From Streptococcus cristatus ATCC 51100 (GTDB lineage: Bacteria; Bacillota; Bacilli; Lactobacillales; Streptococcaceae): DNA of 64,000 nt. Below the pieces are notes generated by a model that was given only the letters and a program-made list of their open reading frames with translations, searched no databases and was not told the origin of the DNA. The stretch spans positions 1,612,001-1,676,000 of the forward strand of contig NZ_CP050133.1 in NCBI RefSeq assembly GCF_011612585.1. The letters are read 5' to 3'. This document shows, in pieces, positions 1-8,428 of this stretch (positions within the stretch are counted from its first letter, which is position 1; each line of letters begins with the position of its first letter). A program made the position numbers and the translations under genes.

Positions 1-201
<201 letters not shown>

Positions 202-244
202 TTAATCCTTTCAAGGCTAATGAAACCTTTTTTGATAACACTTC

Positions 245-250
245 ATTATA
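245..250 (-). promoter_or_regulatory. metG -10 box
   Basis: TATAAT on the minus strand, about 50 nt upstream of the metG start codon, in the 189-bp divergent region shared with exoA. A TTTCAA hexamer 16 bp upstream could be the -35. Assigned by consensus only. Confidence 0.5.
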
Positions 251-346
251 TCATATTTCCTAGCGATTGAAAGAGGGGACTCCTCCTTCTTCTAGCCTTT
301 TTATAGCTTTACAATCACTTTGCTATAAATCAACTCTATCTTTTGG

Positions 347-352
347 TATAAT
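347..352 (+). promoter_or_regulatory. exoA extended -10 promoter
   Basis: TGGTATAAT forms an extended -10 element 36 nt before the exoA start codon. No good -35 is visible at 17 bp, which is usual for extended -10 promoters. The AAAAGGA ribosome site lies between it and the ATG. Confidence 0.55.
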
Positions 353-387
353 AAATTCAGGAAATTTCTACTAGAAAAGGACATTTT

Positions 388-1215
388 ATGAAACTCATCT
401 CTTGGAACATTGACTCTCTCAACGCTGCCTTGACCAGTGATTCTGCCCGCGCTCAGCTCTCTCAGGCTGTCCTTCGGACCTTGCAAGCAGAAAATGCGGA
501 TATCATCGCTATTCAGGAAACGAAGCTATCTGCTAAAGGCCCGACTAAAAAACACCTTGAAATTTTAGAAGAGCTCTTCCCAGGCTATGAAAATACTTGG
601 CGCTCGTCTCAAGAGCCAGCTCGCAAAGGCTATGCTGGGACCATGTTCCTCTACAAAAAAGAGCTGACACCCATCGTAAGCTTCCCAGAAATCGGTGCAC
701 CATCAACCATGGATGCTGAAGGCCGCATCATTACGCTGGAATTTGACGACTTCTTCGTCACTCAGGTCTACACACCCAATGCTGGCGATGGCCTCAAACG
801 CTTGGAAGAACGTCAGGTCTGGGATGTCAAATACGCTGAATACTTGGCATCACTGGATGAACAAAAACCAGTCCTCGCAACTGGAGACTACAATGTAGCT
901 CACAAGGAAATCGACTTGGCCAATCCAGCCAGCAACCGCCGTTCACCAGGCTTTACCGATGAAGAGCGTGCCGGCTTCACCAACCTGCTGGATAAAGGCT
1001 TTACCGATACCTTCCGCCACTTGCACGGCGATATCCCTAACCAATACACATGGTGGGCGCAACGCAGCAAGACTTCTAAAATAAACAACACAGGCTGGAG
1101 AATCGACTACTGGCTGACAAGCAACCGAGTGGCAGACAAGGTAACCAAGTCTGATATGATTGACTCCGGTGCACGGCAAGACCACACTCCGATTGTCATG
1201 GAAATTGAACTTTAA
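388..1215 (+). CDS. exoA: Exodeoxyribonuclease III / AP endonuclease
   Basis: A 275-residue protein of the exonuclease-endonuclease-phosphatase fold. It cuts DNA at abasic sites and removes 3' blocking groups in base excision repair. Visible family motifs are the N-terminal ISWNIDSL, the metal-binding IQETKL near residue 50, the GDYNVAH segment near residue 170, and the C-terminal RIDYWLTS and DHTPIVMEI, which hold the catalytic Asp and His. The length is normal for streptococcal ExoA. An AAAAGGA ribosome site precedes the ATG, and the next gene starts 11 nt after the stop, so the two are probably co-transcribed. Confidence is high because all catalytic motifs are in order. Confidence 0.95.
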   Translation: MKLISWNIDSLNAALTSDSARAQLSQAVLRTLQAENADIIAIQETKLSAKGPTKKHLEILEELFPGYENTWRSSQEPARKGYAGTMFLYKKELTPIVSFPEIGAPSTMDAEGRIITLEFDDFFVTQVYTPNAGDGLKRLEERQVWDVKYAEYLASLDEQKPVLATGDYNVAHKEIDLANPASNRRSPGFTDEERAGFTNLLDKGFTDTFRHLHGDIPNQYTWWAQRSKTSKINNTGWRIDYWLTSNRVADKVTKSDMIDSGARQDHTPIVMEIEL

Positions 1216-1226
1216 GGAGGAATCCG

Positions 1227-1613
1227 ATGGACTATCAGGCTGTTATCCCCGAATTTATGGTATCTGACATCGAACAGTCGCGCCACTTCTACTGCGACTT
1301 ACTGGGATTCTCTGTCGAATACGAGCGTCCCGAGGAGAAATTTCTCTTCCTCTCGCTTGAAGACTGCCAGCTCATGTTAGAAGAAGGCAGCGCAGAAGAA
1401 TTAGCCCAACTGACCTATCCTTTCGGGCGCGGTGTCAATATTTCCTTTGGCATCGAAGATGTCCCTCAGCTCCACCAAAAACTGCTGGAAGCTGACTATC
1501 CCATCCATCGTCCGCTGACAAAAAGAGAATTTCGCGTAGGAGATAGCTTTATCTACCCACATGAATTTGCGGTTTTGGATCCAGATGGATATTTCCTACG
1601 ATTTAGTGAATAA
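1227..1613 (+). CDS. VOC-family (glyoxalase/bleomycin-resistance fold) protein
   Basis: A 128-residue single-domain protein with the paired beta-alpha-beta-beta-beta pattern of the vicinal oxygen chelate superfamily. The first half opens VIPEFMVSDIEQSRHFYCDLLGF and the second ends FAVLDPDGYFLRFSE, the typical closing strand with a metal-ligand Glu. The substrate cannot be read from sequence; relatives are annotated as bleomycin-resistance-like or glyoxalase-like, and binding proteins without catalysis also exist. A strong AAGGAGG ribosome site sits 6 nt before the ATG, and the short gap after exoA suggests one operon. The stop codon is followed within a few bases by a structured dispersed repeat that probably also ends transcription. 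Confidence 0.8.
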   Translation: MDYQAVIPEFMVSDIEQSRHFYCDLLGFSVEYERPEEKFLFLSLEDCQLMLEEGSAEELAQLTYPFGRGVNISFGIEDVPQLHQKLLEADYPIHRPLTKREFRVGDSFIYPHEFAVLDPDGYFLRFSE

Positions 1614-1616
1614 GAA

Positions 1617-1926
1617 GAGGCTGGGACAAAAGGCCGACCTCAAATATAAAAAGCGAACAAAACTAGTTTTCTGGTAATCAGAATTCTGCTTTGTTCGCTT
1701 TTCGCATTTAATTATAGATTTGAAGGACTTAATAATTAAGATTTTTAAAAACTGAAATCTTTTTATCCCAAACTCTCTCAATTGTCTTTGGATTGTCGAG
1801 CAAGACGCAGTGGTTAAGTGGGCTCTACTACGCTGATTTCATCAGCTTTTACAGCCCTACTCAACTGTGCGGAGGTGGGACGACGAAATCGAATTCTAAC
1901 GAATTACCGATTTCTGTCCCACTCTC
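1617..1926 (+). repeat. Structured dispersed repeat, copy 1 (expanded)
   Basis: The segment 1775-1926 is nearly identical to the reverse complement of 25948-26100; I saw one mismatch. It begins with GAGGCTGGGACAAAAG and ends with the complement of GTGGGACAGAAATCG, so the outer ends are inverted repeats. Internally it folds into stacked hairpins, including GCTGAT-GAA-ATCAGC inside a longer GTTGAG...CTCAAC stem. Unlike copy 2, this copy carries an extra module near 1650-1700 with its own 13-bp perfect stem (AAAAGCGAACAAA and its complement). It lies between the convergent VOC gene and tmcAL, so it may act as a terminator. Confidence 0.8.
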
Positions 1927-1962
1927 TATTTACAAGTAAATTTCTCAAATCTATCTATACTA

Positions 1963-3057
1963 TCAGAGAGTATTTTGTAGTGGAAAGCGTCCAAAATTCT
2001 GCTCAGTCAGTGCAAGATTGCCCAGCTGATAAACCTTGTCAGCCTTCTGGGTCAGACTATCCCATGGCTCCTTGCCAATACGGCTGACCAATTCAACTTT
2101 TCCCTTAAGCTTGGACAAATGCTGGCGTCCCTGCTCAGAAAAGCCTAAGATATGGATGTCAGACGGAATCTCTTCTTGTCTAGCTCCGACCAGAATATAG
2201 GTCAACAGACGACGAATCCGGGCCTTGGTATAGCGCTTAGTCGCCACCTTCTCGACCAGCTCTTCTATGGTCTCACTGCTTTTCAAGGCCTCTCTAATCC
2301 TAACGGCCAATTCCTGATTTACCTGATAAAAGTCTGTCAAATCCGAACAAGTCACTATCTGGTAACGGAGATAAGGAAAGAGGTTCGACCATGTCACCTT
2401 GGGAGCCGTTTCAAGCAAGTGATGGGCTGGAGTGAATTTTTTGAGAAAGTCTGGCTGATCCAGATTCTGACGAAGGGCAGTTGCCGAAGCAAATTCCTGA
2501 TCCGCTGATAAGGAATGGTAGCCAGCACCCTGACGTTGAATCGGACACAGCTTTATAGTTTTTCCCGCCACAGCCTTGGCATAGGCCAAGCCCAAGATAT
2601 GGTTGGGAGTAGACCCTGAGAAGTTGAGCCCTGCAAACTCCTGCCACATAGCCTGAGTCTTCTGAGGATAGGATAGGGAATCAGGCAAGCTAGCCAGATA
2701 AGCCTCCATCTGCTCTGCCTTTTCACCATAGACCTTGGAAATTCTCTCATAATCCAGCACTTCCTCAGTTCCAAAAGTCAGCTGTTCGATGCCCAGTCTC
2801 TCTAAAATATCTACTGCCCCCTTAGCGAAAAAGTCCGCCGCCTGAACGCTGACCAAGAAAGGCAGCTCAAGGACCAAATCCGCTCCAGCTTCTAAAGCCA
2901 TCTGGGCCCGAGTCCACTTGTCCACGATAGCCGGCTCCCCTCGCTGAACAAAGTTGCCACTCATGGCGATAATTTTCAGACCAGAAGCCTGCTCCAGCAG
3001 ATATTTGTGCCCATTATGAAAAGGATTAAACTCTGCGATAATACCGGTGACTGTCAT
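1963..3057 (-). CDS. tmcAL: tRNA(Met) cytidine acetate ligase (YlbM family)
   Basis: A 364-residue nucleotidyltransferase-fold protein. The N-terminus [19 protein letters not shown] carries the HxGH-type nucleotide-binding signature, and ISG-like [17 protein letters not shown] follows near residue 35, both hallmarks of the YlbM/TmcAL family. In Bacillus the enzyme activates acetate with ATP to make N4-acetylcytidine at the wobble position of elongator tRNA-Met. It is the last gene of the long minus-strand operon that starts at yqeG; only one base separates its ATG from the methyltransferase stop. Length is a little shorter than the Bacillus protein (about 415 residues). Confidence 0.88.
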   Translation of the reverse strand: MTVTGIIAEFNPFHNGHKYLLEQASGLKIIAMSGNFVQRGEPAIVDKWTRAQMALEAGADLVLELPFLVSVQAADFFAKGAVDILERLGIEQLTFGTEEVLDYERISKVYGEKAEQMEAYLASLPDSLSYPQKTQAMWQEFAGLNFSGSTPNHILGLAYAKAVAGKTIKLCPIQRQGAGYHSLSADQEFASATALRQNLDQPDFLKKFTPAHHLLETAPKVTWSNLFPYLRYQIVTCSDLTDFYQVNQELAVRIREALKSSETIEELVEKVATKRYTKARIRRLLTYILVGARQEEIPSDIHILGFSEQGRQHLSKLKGKVELVSRIGKEPWDSLTQKADKVYQLGNLALTEQNFGRFPLQNTL

Positions 3058-3058
3058 C

Positions 3059-3793
3059 TCATTTCTCCGCTACAAAGAACCAGCGAGCGCTCTTATCAGT
3101 CGGCTCCTTGTCCTCAAAGTCCGCGTAAACCTTGACATTCTTAAAGCCAGCCTGCTCCAGCAAGATATCGTAGGTCAGAATCTCATAGGTCCGCTCCTCA
3201 TGCACCTCATCATGGCGCGTGAAGCGCCCATCCTCATCTTGGACAAAGAAAGTCAGCTCATGCACGATGGAATGAGGCGGTTCGTCCGCATAAGAATCCC
3301 AGACCATGGCAAAGGTTTCAGCATTTTCATGATAGGAATAACCTGGAAAAACCTCGTCAATCTGGTAAATCGAGTGCACATCAAAGATGAAGCGACCACC
3401 CTCATTTAGATGCTGGTAAACCTCAGTAAATACCTGACCGACATCGACTTCGTCCTCCATGTAGCAAATCGAGTCTGAGTAACAAGTCACCAAGTCAAAC
3501 TGACCGACGCCACTCAAATCCAGCATATTGCCCTGAATAAAGGGAATGTCCAAACCGGCCTCTCTGCTACGCTTCTCTGCCAAATCCAGCATTTCCTGAC
3601 TCAGGTCCAGCCCCGTCACATCAAAACCAGCCTGCTTAAAATAAATGGACTGAATGCCCGTACCACAGGCCAGTTCCAGCAGCCTTTTCTTATCCTTGGG
3701 AAAATGACGCAGACTGAAATCCGTCCACTTCTCATACAAAGAATCATCCATAATCGCATCGTAAACCGACGCGAAGGTTTCATAAGTTGCCAT
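3059..3793 (-). CDS. Class I SAM-dependent methyltransferase
   Basis: A 244-residue Rossmann-fold methyltransferase. Motif I is seen as [15 protein letters not shown] near residue 40, and the post-I acidic position as [11 protein letters not shown]. It resembles the YqeM-type methyltransferase found next to rsfS and yqeK in many Firmicutes; the substrate is unknown. I chose the ATG at 3793 ([16 protein letters not shown]) because a GAAAGGA site precedes it and family members begin this way; an upstream in-frame ATG at 3871 would overlap the rsfS stop and lacks a ribosome site. It belongs to the yqeG-tmcAL operon. Confidence 0.85.
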   Translation of the reverse strand: MATYETFASVYDAIMDDSLYEKWTDFSLRHFPKDKKRLLELACGTGIQSIYFKQAGFDVTGLDLSQEMLDLAEKRSREAGLDIPFIQGNMLDLSGVGQFDLVTCYSDSICYMEDEVDVGQVFTEVYQHLNEGGRFIFDVHSIYQIDEVFPGYSYHENAETFAMVWDSYADEPPHSIVHELTFFVQDEDGRFTRHDEVHEERTYEILTYDILLEQAGFKNVKVYADFEDKEPTDKSARWFFVAEK

Positions 3794-3867
3794 ACTTTTC
3801 CTTTCAAAAATAGCCCAGCCAGCAGGCTGACTGAGCCGAATTTTGCTTTCTGCCCAAGGACAAAAAA

Positions 3868-4233
3868 TCACTTATTCTTTTCTTCCAATAAGGCCGCAAC
3901 ATCCACACCAGTTGCTTCGTGCCATAACTTTTCCAGATTGTAATGCGCCCGCATTTCCTCAGAAAAGACATGGACAACGATGCCGCCCAAGTCTAATAGC
4001 ACCCAGCCACCTGCTGCGTCACCCTCAACATGACCAGCAAAAACACCAGCCGCAGCAGCTTTCTCACGAATATTTTCAGCGACTGCATCCAGCTGACGGC
4101 TGTTCATCGAGCTGACGATGACAAAATAATCTGTCACGGTTGTCAAACCTTGCAAGTCCAAAGCCACAATATCTTCTGCACGCTTTTCATCGGCCGCTTT
4201 CACGACCAGTTCCAATAATTCTTGTTCTTTCAT
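3868..4233 (-). CDS. rsfS: Ribosomal silencing factor RsfS (Iojap family)
   Basis: A 121-residue protein matching the RsfS/Iojap family over its whole length, with the conserved segments [31 protein letters not shown] and [18 protein letters not shown]. RsfS binds ribosomal protein uL14 on the large subunit and blocks subunit joining, which lowers translation in starvation. It sits in the usual nadD-yqeK-rsfS-methyltransferase order, with a small cysteine hydrolase gene inserted before it. An AGGAAC-type site lies just upstream of the ATG. The C-terminal tail ends in a short Glu/Lys-rich stretch. Confidence 0.92.
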   Translation of the reverse strand: MKEQELLELVVKAADEKRAEDIVALDLQGLTTVTDYFVIVSSMNSRQLDAVAENIREKAAAAGVFAGHVEGDAAGGWVLLDLGGIVVHVFSEEMRAHYNLEKLWHEATGVDVAALLEEKNK

Positions 4234-4242
4234 AGTTCCTCT

Positions 4243-4746
4243 TTAATTAAAAATGTTTTTGTAATCTAGAACATCCGCAAAACGTCCGTCCCAAATTTTT
4301 TGGTAAAAAGTATTTATTTTTTCTGCCGAAGCGTCTTCTCCATCAAAAGTTGTAAAAGCACCTTCTGGAATGACAAGTCTATAATCAAATTCAAATCCAA
4401 CTTTAACTGATGCATCTACACAATATTCCGTCTGCATTCCACATAAAACTAGACGACCAATATCTTCTTTATCCAAGTAATCCTTCAAACCTGTCTCTTT
4501 AAATATACTATTATACTTCTTCTGAAAGACCTTTTCGTCTGACTTTCTATTCAAGAGAGGAGACAACTGCCAATCTTCCAATGCACTATCTTCTGGATTT
4601 TCCACATGCTGAATATAGATAATTTCGACACCGTTACTCCTAGCCTGATGCTGCAGAAAGGAAATTTTATCCATCATTTTATCAGACTGAAAACCTGTCT
4701 CCACTAAGATATTTTGTACATCTATAATGATTAGAGCTGTTTTCAT
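4243..4746 (-). CDS. Isochorismatase-family cysteine hydrolase
   Basis: A 167-residue alpha/beta hydrolase of the isochorismatase-like superfamily. The catalytic Asp is in [10 protein letters not shown] at the N-terminus, and the nucleophile Cys is in [16 protein letters not shown] near residue 108. Relatives include nicotinamidases and N-carbamoylsarcosine amidases; the exact substrate cannot be called. Nicotinamidase activity would fit the nearby nadD, but this is only an inference from position. Its ATG overlaps the yqeK stop by 4 nt, so translation is coupled. The DNA looks more AT-rich than its operon neighbours. Confidence 0.83.
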   Translation of the reverse strand: MKTALIIIDVQNILVETGFQSDKMMDKISFLQHQARSNGVEIIYIQHVENPEDSALEDWQLSPLLNRKSDEKVFQKKYNSIFKETGLKDYLDKEDIGRLVLCGMQTEYCVDASVKVGFEFDYRLVIPEGAFTTFDGEDASAEKINTFYQKIWDGRFADVLDYKNIFN

Positions 4747-5342
4747 TCTTCTATTTCCTTCAAATATCCTACAAAGGCATTGTAGGTCTCCAAGGTCTGC
4801 GGATAGATAGGGATTCCTTTATGGGCTAGATGCTCCACTGTCCTTGCTGTTTCATAGGCCACAGCCTGATTGAGCGACTGCTGAGCCAACTCTCTGGCCT
4901 TGTCCACTCCTGGAAAGTCCCGGTTGTGCTCAATGTAGTCGGCGACATAGACCACCTTGTCCAGCTCAGACATGGTGCTACTGCCCACTGTATGAATCTC
5001 GATGGCCCGCAGGATCTCAGCATCTTTGATGCCTAGATCTTCCTGAATCTTGTAAATTCCCACCATGCCATGCCAGACATTGTTGCCCCAGTTTTTCAGG
5101 TCAGGGTCCAGCTGGTATTTGTCAATCAAGGCCAGAAATTCCTCATCCGAGACCTTTTTCGCATAGTCGTGTAGAAGCCCTGCCAGACCCGCTTTTTCGA
5201 CATCAAGACCGAAGCGCTCCGCTAATTCTCGGGCAGCCTTTTCCACACCTAGACAATGCTGCAAGCGTTTCTCGGGCATGACTGTTTCCATCTTAGCCAG
5301 CAAGGCCTCTCGGCTCATGCGGATATAGCTTTCATAGGTCAT
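4743..5342 (-). CDS. yqeK: HD-domain phosphohydrolase YqeK
   Basis: A 199-residue HD-domain protein. The metal-binding residues are visible as the first His in [15 protein letters not shown] near residue 29, the HD pair in [11 protein letters not shown] near residue 58, and His/Asp positions in the later helices ([14 protein letters not shown]). Members of this family, always beside nadD, hydrolyse diadenosine tetraphosphate symmetrically to two ADP. Start and stop overlap both neighbours by 4 nt (ATGA junctions with nadD and with the hydrolase gene), showing tight translational coupling in the operon. Confidence 0.92.
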   Translation of the reverse strand: MTYESYIRMSREALLAKMETVMPEKRLQHCLGVEKAARELAERFGLDVEKAGLAGLLHDYAKKVSDEEFLALIDKYQLDPDLKNWGNNVWHGMVGIYKIQEDLGIKDAEILRAIEIHTVGSSTMSELDKVVYVADYIEHNRDFPGVDKARELAQQSLNQAVAYETARTVEHLAHKGIPIYPQTLETYNAFVGYLKEIEE

Positions 5343-5971
5343 AGGTAAAGCCCTTCTTTCTCGATATAGTCTAAGACTGACTGAGGCAGCAGGAAATTAG
5401 GAGTCCGTCCCTGAGCTAGAAAATCCCGCACCATACTGGAGGAAATATCCATAAGGGGCACATCCACCCAGATGACAGGGTAAGAAGTCCCTGTCTTGTA
5501 GCGCGGCCGCTGAACACCGACAAACTGAACCAGCTCAACCAGCTCATCAATCCGGTACCACTTGGGCAAGTAGTCCACCATATCCGCACCGATGATAAAG
5601 TAATAGTCCGTATCTGGATGCTGCTCCGTCAGGAGCTTCATAGTGTCGTAGGTGTAGGAAATTCCCTTGCGCTCCAGCTCAATGGTTTCAATCCCTAGGC
5701 CTTCAATACCCTCGATAGCCAGCTCCAGCATTTTCAGCCGATGCTGTTCATCAATGGTCTCTTTCTTATCCACATGGGGCGGCTCGTACTCTGGCATAAG
5801 CAGGACCTGATCCAAGCCCAACTGTTGCCGGACCTGGTCCGCCACGACCAAATGAGCATGGTGGACAGGGTTGAAATTCCCACCTAAAATGCCAATCTGC
5901 TTGCGTTTCTTATCTTTAACTTCTGGTTCTAATTCCACCTTGGTAAAGGGGGTCAGTAATTCAATAGCCAT
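5339..5971 (-). CDS. nadD: Nicotinate-nucleotide adenylyltransferase
   Basis: A 210-residue nucleotidyltransferase that joins nicotinate mononucleotide to AMP, giving deamido-NAD. The core motif is [19 protein letters not shown] near residue 28, with HHAH as the (H/T)xGH-type site, and the second signature is [10 protein letters not shown] near residue 176. The N-terminus has about 25 residues before the Rossmann fold, as in other streptococci. Downstream of the reaction, nadE (52.5 kb) amidates the product and pncB (53.3 kb) supplies the substrate, so the NAD salvage route is almost complete in this window. It overlaps yqeK by 4 nt. Confidence 0.95.
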   Translation of the reverse strand: MAIELLTPFTKVELEPEVKDKKRKQIGILGGNFNPVHHAHLVVADQVRQQLGLDQVLLMPEYEPPHVDKKETIDEQHRLKMLELAIEGIEGLGIETIELERKGISYTYDTMKLLTEQHPDTDYYFIIGADMVDYLPKWYRIDELVELVQFVGVQRPRYKTGTSYPVIWVDVPLMDISSSMVRDFLAQGRTPNFLLPQSVLDYIEKEGLYL

Positions 5972-5999
5972 AGGCTGATATCTCCACAGAAATTTTTTC

Positions 6000-6311
6000 T
6001 TAAATTTGCTTGACTTTAACAGAGAGTTTGCGATTTTCCTTCTTGCTGGACTGCTTGAAGAGAATCAAGATCCGGCCGATCTTCTGCACCGTATCCACTC
6101 CGATTTCTTCTTCCAAAATCTCAGCAACTTCATGGATATTCTCATCTGTATTCTGCAAGAGCGTAACCTTGATCAGTTCTCGCGCATCCAGCGCCTGACG
6201 AATGCTGGTTTTAATCTGGTCATTGAGTCCGTTTTTGCCAATCTGAACGATGGGCTTGAGTGAGTGGGCCTGACTGTTGAGAAAGGCCCTTTGTTTACTT
6301 GTTAATGCCAT
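6000..6311 (-). CDS. yhbY: YhbY-family (CRM domain) RNA-binding protein
   Basis: A 103-residue protein consisting of one CRM domain. The start MALTSKQRAFLNSQAH and the loop QIGKNGL, the GxxG-like RNA contact, are diagnostic. YhbY associates with the large-subunit precursor of the ribosome and probably helps assembly. I use the ATG at 6311 because it matches the family start and has an AAGGAAAA site; an in-frame ATG 14 codons upstream lacks one. The basic C-terminus (KKENRKLSVKVKQ) suits RNA binding. It lies in the operon between the alkyltransferase-like gene and nadD. Confidence 0.92.
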   Translation of the reverse strand: MALTSKQRAFLNSQAHSLKPIVQIGKNGLNDQIKTSIRQALDARELIKVTLLQNTDENIHEVAEILEEEIGVDTVQKIGRILILFKQSSKKENRKLSVKVKQI

Positions 6312-6359
6312 AGTTTTCCTTATTCTTTTAAAAATAGCAGAGCTTATACTCAAAGAGTA

Positions 6360-6743
6360 TTAGTCTTGCCCGCACATGAGATTTCTTTCCAAATCAAATG
6401 AATACCGTTTCTTTTGAAAATCTTGGACATAGTACCTCATCTTTGTTTTCCCTTTTTGAATAATGCTATGTCCTTCCGCTTCCAGCAGCCCTCTTTGTAC
6501 TTCAAGGCCTCCAGGATACTTCGCATTGACTTCCCCGCCTGACTTGAGCACTCGCCAATAGGGGATTTTGGCATCTTCCTCAGACCAAGCGACAATCAAA
6601 GCAGCAATACCTGAAAAAAATGGAGCACTATTATCCTGTCCAAAGTGAGTACGCAAATCAGCCAAGGTAACCACTTTGCCGTATGGTATTTGCTGAATAG
6701 CTTCCACATATTTTTCTGGTGTGATAAAAGTTGACTGGGTCAT
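6360..6743 (-). CDS. Alkyltransferase-like (MGMT-fold) protein lacking the catalytic Cys
   Basis: A 127-residue protein related to the DNA-binding domain of O6-methylguanine-DNA methyltransferase. The helix-turn-helix part PYGKVVTLADL is present, but where active enzymes have PCHRV this one reads PYWRVLKSGG, so the alkyl-acceptor Cys is missing. That resembles alkyltransferase-like proteins, which bind alkylated bases and hand them to excision repair. The start ATG at 6743 (MTQSTFITPEKY) is preceded by an AAGGTAGG ribosome site; the longer frame upstream overlaps yqeH. It lies in the yqeG operon, 14 nt after yqeH. Function as a damage sensor is inference. Confidence 0.75.
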   Translation of the reverse strand: MTQSTFITPEKYVEAIQQIPYGKVVTLADLRTHFGQDNSAPFFSGIAALIVAWSEEDAKIPYWRVLKSGGEVNAKYPGGLEVQRGLLEAEGHSIIQKGKTKMRYYVQDFQKKRYSFDLERNLMCGQD

Positions 6744-6757
6744 ACATCCTACCTTTC

Positions 6758-7864
6758 TTAGATAATCGCCTTGCGCAAGACCACGTCCACTCCTTTTGGA
6801 GCCCAAGCCGCAACCTTGGCTCTGTCATTGACGCGAATCCAGCCCAGACCAGAGAAGACGATATCCGTCTTGTCCTTGATGGTAAATTCATGCTTGACCA
6901 AGGCTGGAAATTCTTCCTTTTCCTTGCCAACTGGCGGCACTAAGAGACTGCCGACATGCTTGTCATAAAAGTCGCTAGCACCTTCCAACTTAGTCCGGTG
7001 GAGCTTGAGCTCATTGTCAAAATAAGCCGTAAAGCCCTGCTTATCGCCTGCCACAAAGTCAAAACGACCTAAACCACCCAAAAAGAGGGTTTGCTCAGGA
7101 TTGAGCTGGTAGGTTTTGGGTTTGATTTCCTTTTTGGGGCTGACATATTTGAGATTCTTAGCAGAAAGATAATGAGCCATCTGGTGACGATGGATAATGC
7201 CCGGCGTATCATAGATATGACTACCATCCGCCAAAGGAATCTCGATTTTATCCAGAGTCGTGCCAGGGAAGCGCGAAGTCGTAATGACATCCTTATCACC
7301 CGTGATTTCCTGAATGATGGCGTTAATCAAAGTAGACTTTCCGACATTGGTCACACCAACCACATACACATCACGTCCCTTGCGGCAATGCTCAATCTTG
7401 TCAATCAAGTCCTTAATGGCCTGCTTGTTTTGAGCAGAGGTCAGAATGACATCAACTGGACGCAGACCTTCTTCGTGAGCCCGCTCTGTCAGCCATTGGG
7501 TCACCTTGCTGTCCTTGACTGACTTAGGCAGAATGTCCTTTTTATTCCCGACCAAGAGAACATCATTTCCTGCGACAAAGCGAGGCAGGCCAGGGATGAC
7601 CGAGCCATTAAAGTCGAAAATATCGACAACATTGACGACCAAGGCGTCGCTATCTCCAACCTCATGCAGAAGCCGCAGAAAGTCATCATCCGTCAGCTGG
7701 ACGTCGCTGATTTCATTATAATGGCGCAGGCGGAAACAGCGCTGGCAATAGAGTTCGCCTGTCTCCAAGCCTTTTTCTAGAGCTGACTGGGGCGTGTAGC
7801 CTAGCTGGCTCTTGTCTTCTGTCTGAATAGTGGCTCCGCAGCCGATACAGAGAAGTTCTTCCAT
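6758..7864 (-). CDS. yqeH: Circularly permuted GTPase YqeH (30S assembly)
   Basis: A 368-residue GTPase with the permuted motif order G4-G5-G1-G2-G3. A treble-clef zinc finger opens the protein (CIGC near residue 6 and CQRCFRLRHYNE near residue 40). G4 is seen as VGNKKDILP near residue 105, then the P-loop GVTNVGKSTLIN near residue 167, and DTPGI as G3 near residue 218. YqeH is required for assembly of the small ribosomal subunit. It follows yqeG with a 2-nt gap and leads into the rest of the operon, a conserved order in Firmicutes. Confidence 0.95.
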   Translation of the reverse strand: MEELLCIGCGATIQTEDKSQLGYTPQSALEKGLETGELYCQRCFRLRHYNEISDVQLTDDDFLRLLHEVGDSDALVVNVVDIFDFNGSVIPGLPRFVAGNDVLLVGNKKDILPKSVKDSKVTQWLTERAHEEGLRPVDVILTSAQNKQAIKDLIDKIEHCRKGRDVYVVGVTNVGKSTLINAIIQEITGDKDVITTSRFPGTTLDKIEIPLADGSHIYDTPGIIHRHQMAHYLSAKNLKYVSPKKEIKPKTYQLNPEQTLFLGGLGRFDFVAGDKQGFTAYFDNELKLHRTKLEGASDFYDKHVGSLLVPPVGKEKEEFPALVKHEFTIKDKTDIVFSGLGWIRVNDRAKVAAWAPKGVDVVLRKAII

Positions 7865-7866
7865 GC

Positions 7867-8394
7867 TTAAATTCCTTTTTTGTATTGAATTGGGCCGTAT
7901 TTTTCAGTAATTTTATTGAGCACGCGGCGTTCACGCGCCCGATTGATCTGAGTTTTGATAGAGTCGTGCTCGACCAGCGGTTTGACCAAAATCGAACGAA
8001 TCCCAGCCCGATGCGCTGCCCGAATATCCGTCATGAGCTGGTCGCCCACCATGACCACTTCATTTTTTTCAAAATGAAAAAGCTTGAGCGCTCGGTCAAT
8101 GCCCCAAGTGAAGGGTTTCATGGCCCAGTAGACATAGTCAATATCAAACTTTTCAACAGCCCGCTTGACCCGTTTTTGGTTGTTATTGGACACCACGATA
8201 ATCCGAATGCCCGCATCCCGCAAATCATGGAGCCACTTCTTCATCTCTGGGGTTCCGTCAGGATTATTCCAAGCAATCAGGGTGTTATCCAAATCCACCA
8301 AAACTGCTTTGATGCCCTGTCTTTTCAAACTCTCTACTGTCAAATCGTAAACCGCCTCGACCGCAAAGTCGGGCATATAATCTTCAATCGCCAC
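7867..8394 (-). CDS. yqeG: HAD-superfamily phosphatase YqeG
   Basis: A HAD phosphatase of subfamily IIIA, 175 residues from the start I prefer. The catalytic motif is VDLDNTLIAWN, motif II is IIVVSNNN, and motif III is EVVMVGDQLMTDI. Family members include mitochondrial phosphatidylglycerophosphate phosphatase, but the streptococcal substrate is unknown. I chose a GTG at 8394 (encoding MAIEDYMPDFAVEA) because GGAGAG precedes it by 4 nt and because a TATAAT box at 8423-8428 places the promoter inside the longer upstream frame that begins at 8451. It is the first gene of the operon ending at tmcAL. Confidence 0.88.
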   Translation of the reverse strand: MAIEDYMPDFAVEAVYDLTVESLKRQGIKAVLVDLDNTLIAWNNPDGTPEMKKWLHDLRDAGIRIIVVSNNNQKRVKRAVEKFDIDYVYWAMKPFTWGIDRALKLFHFEKNEVVMVGDQLMTDIRAAHRAGIRSILVKPLVEHDSIKTQINRARERRVLNKITEKYGPIQYKKGI

Positions 8395-8422
8395 ATCTCT
8401 CTCCAAAAATCGTATTCGCACT

Positions 8423-8428
8423 ATTATA
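8423..8428 (-). promoter_or_regulatory. Extended -10 promoter of the yqeG operon
   Basis: TGCTATAAT on the minus strand, 28 nt before the GTG start of yqeG, is a full extended -10. No convincing -35 is present 17 bp upstream. It overlaps the stop codon of the decayed gene upstream. Confidence 0.55.

Noticed and set aside
388..1215. Several shorter open frames on both strands over exoA
   Set aside because: They lie wholly inside exoA, lack ribosome sites and have no family motifs.
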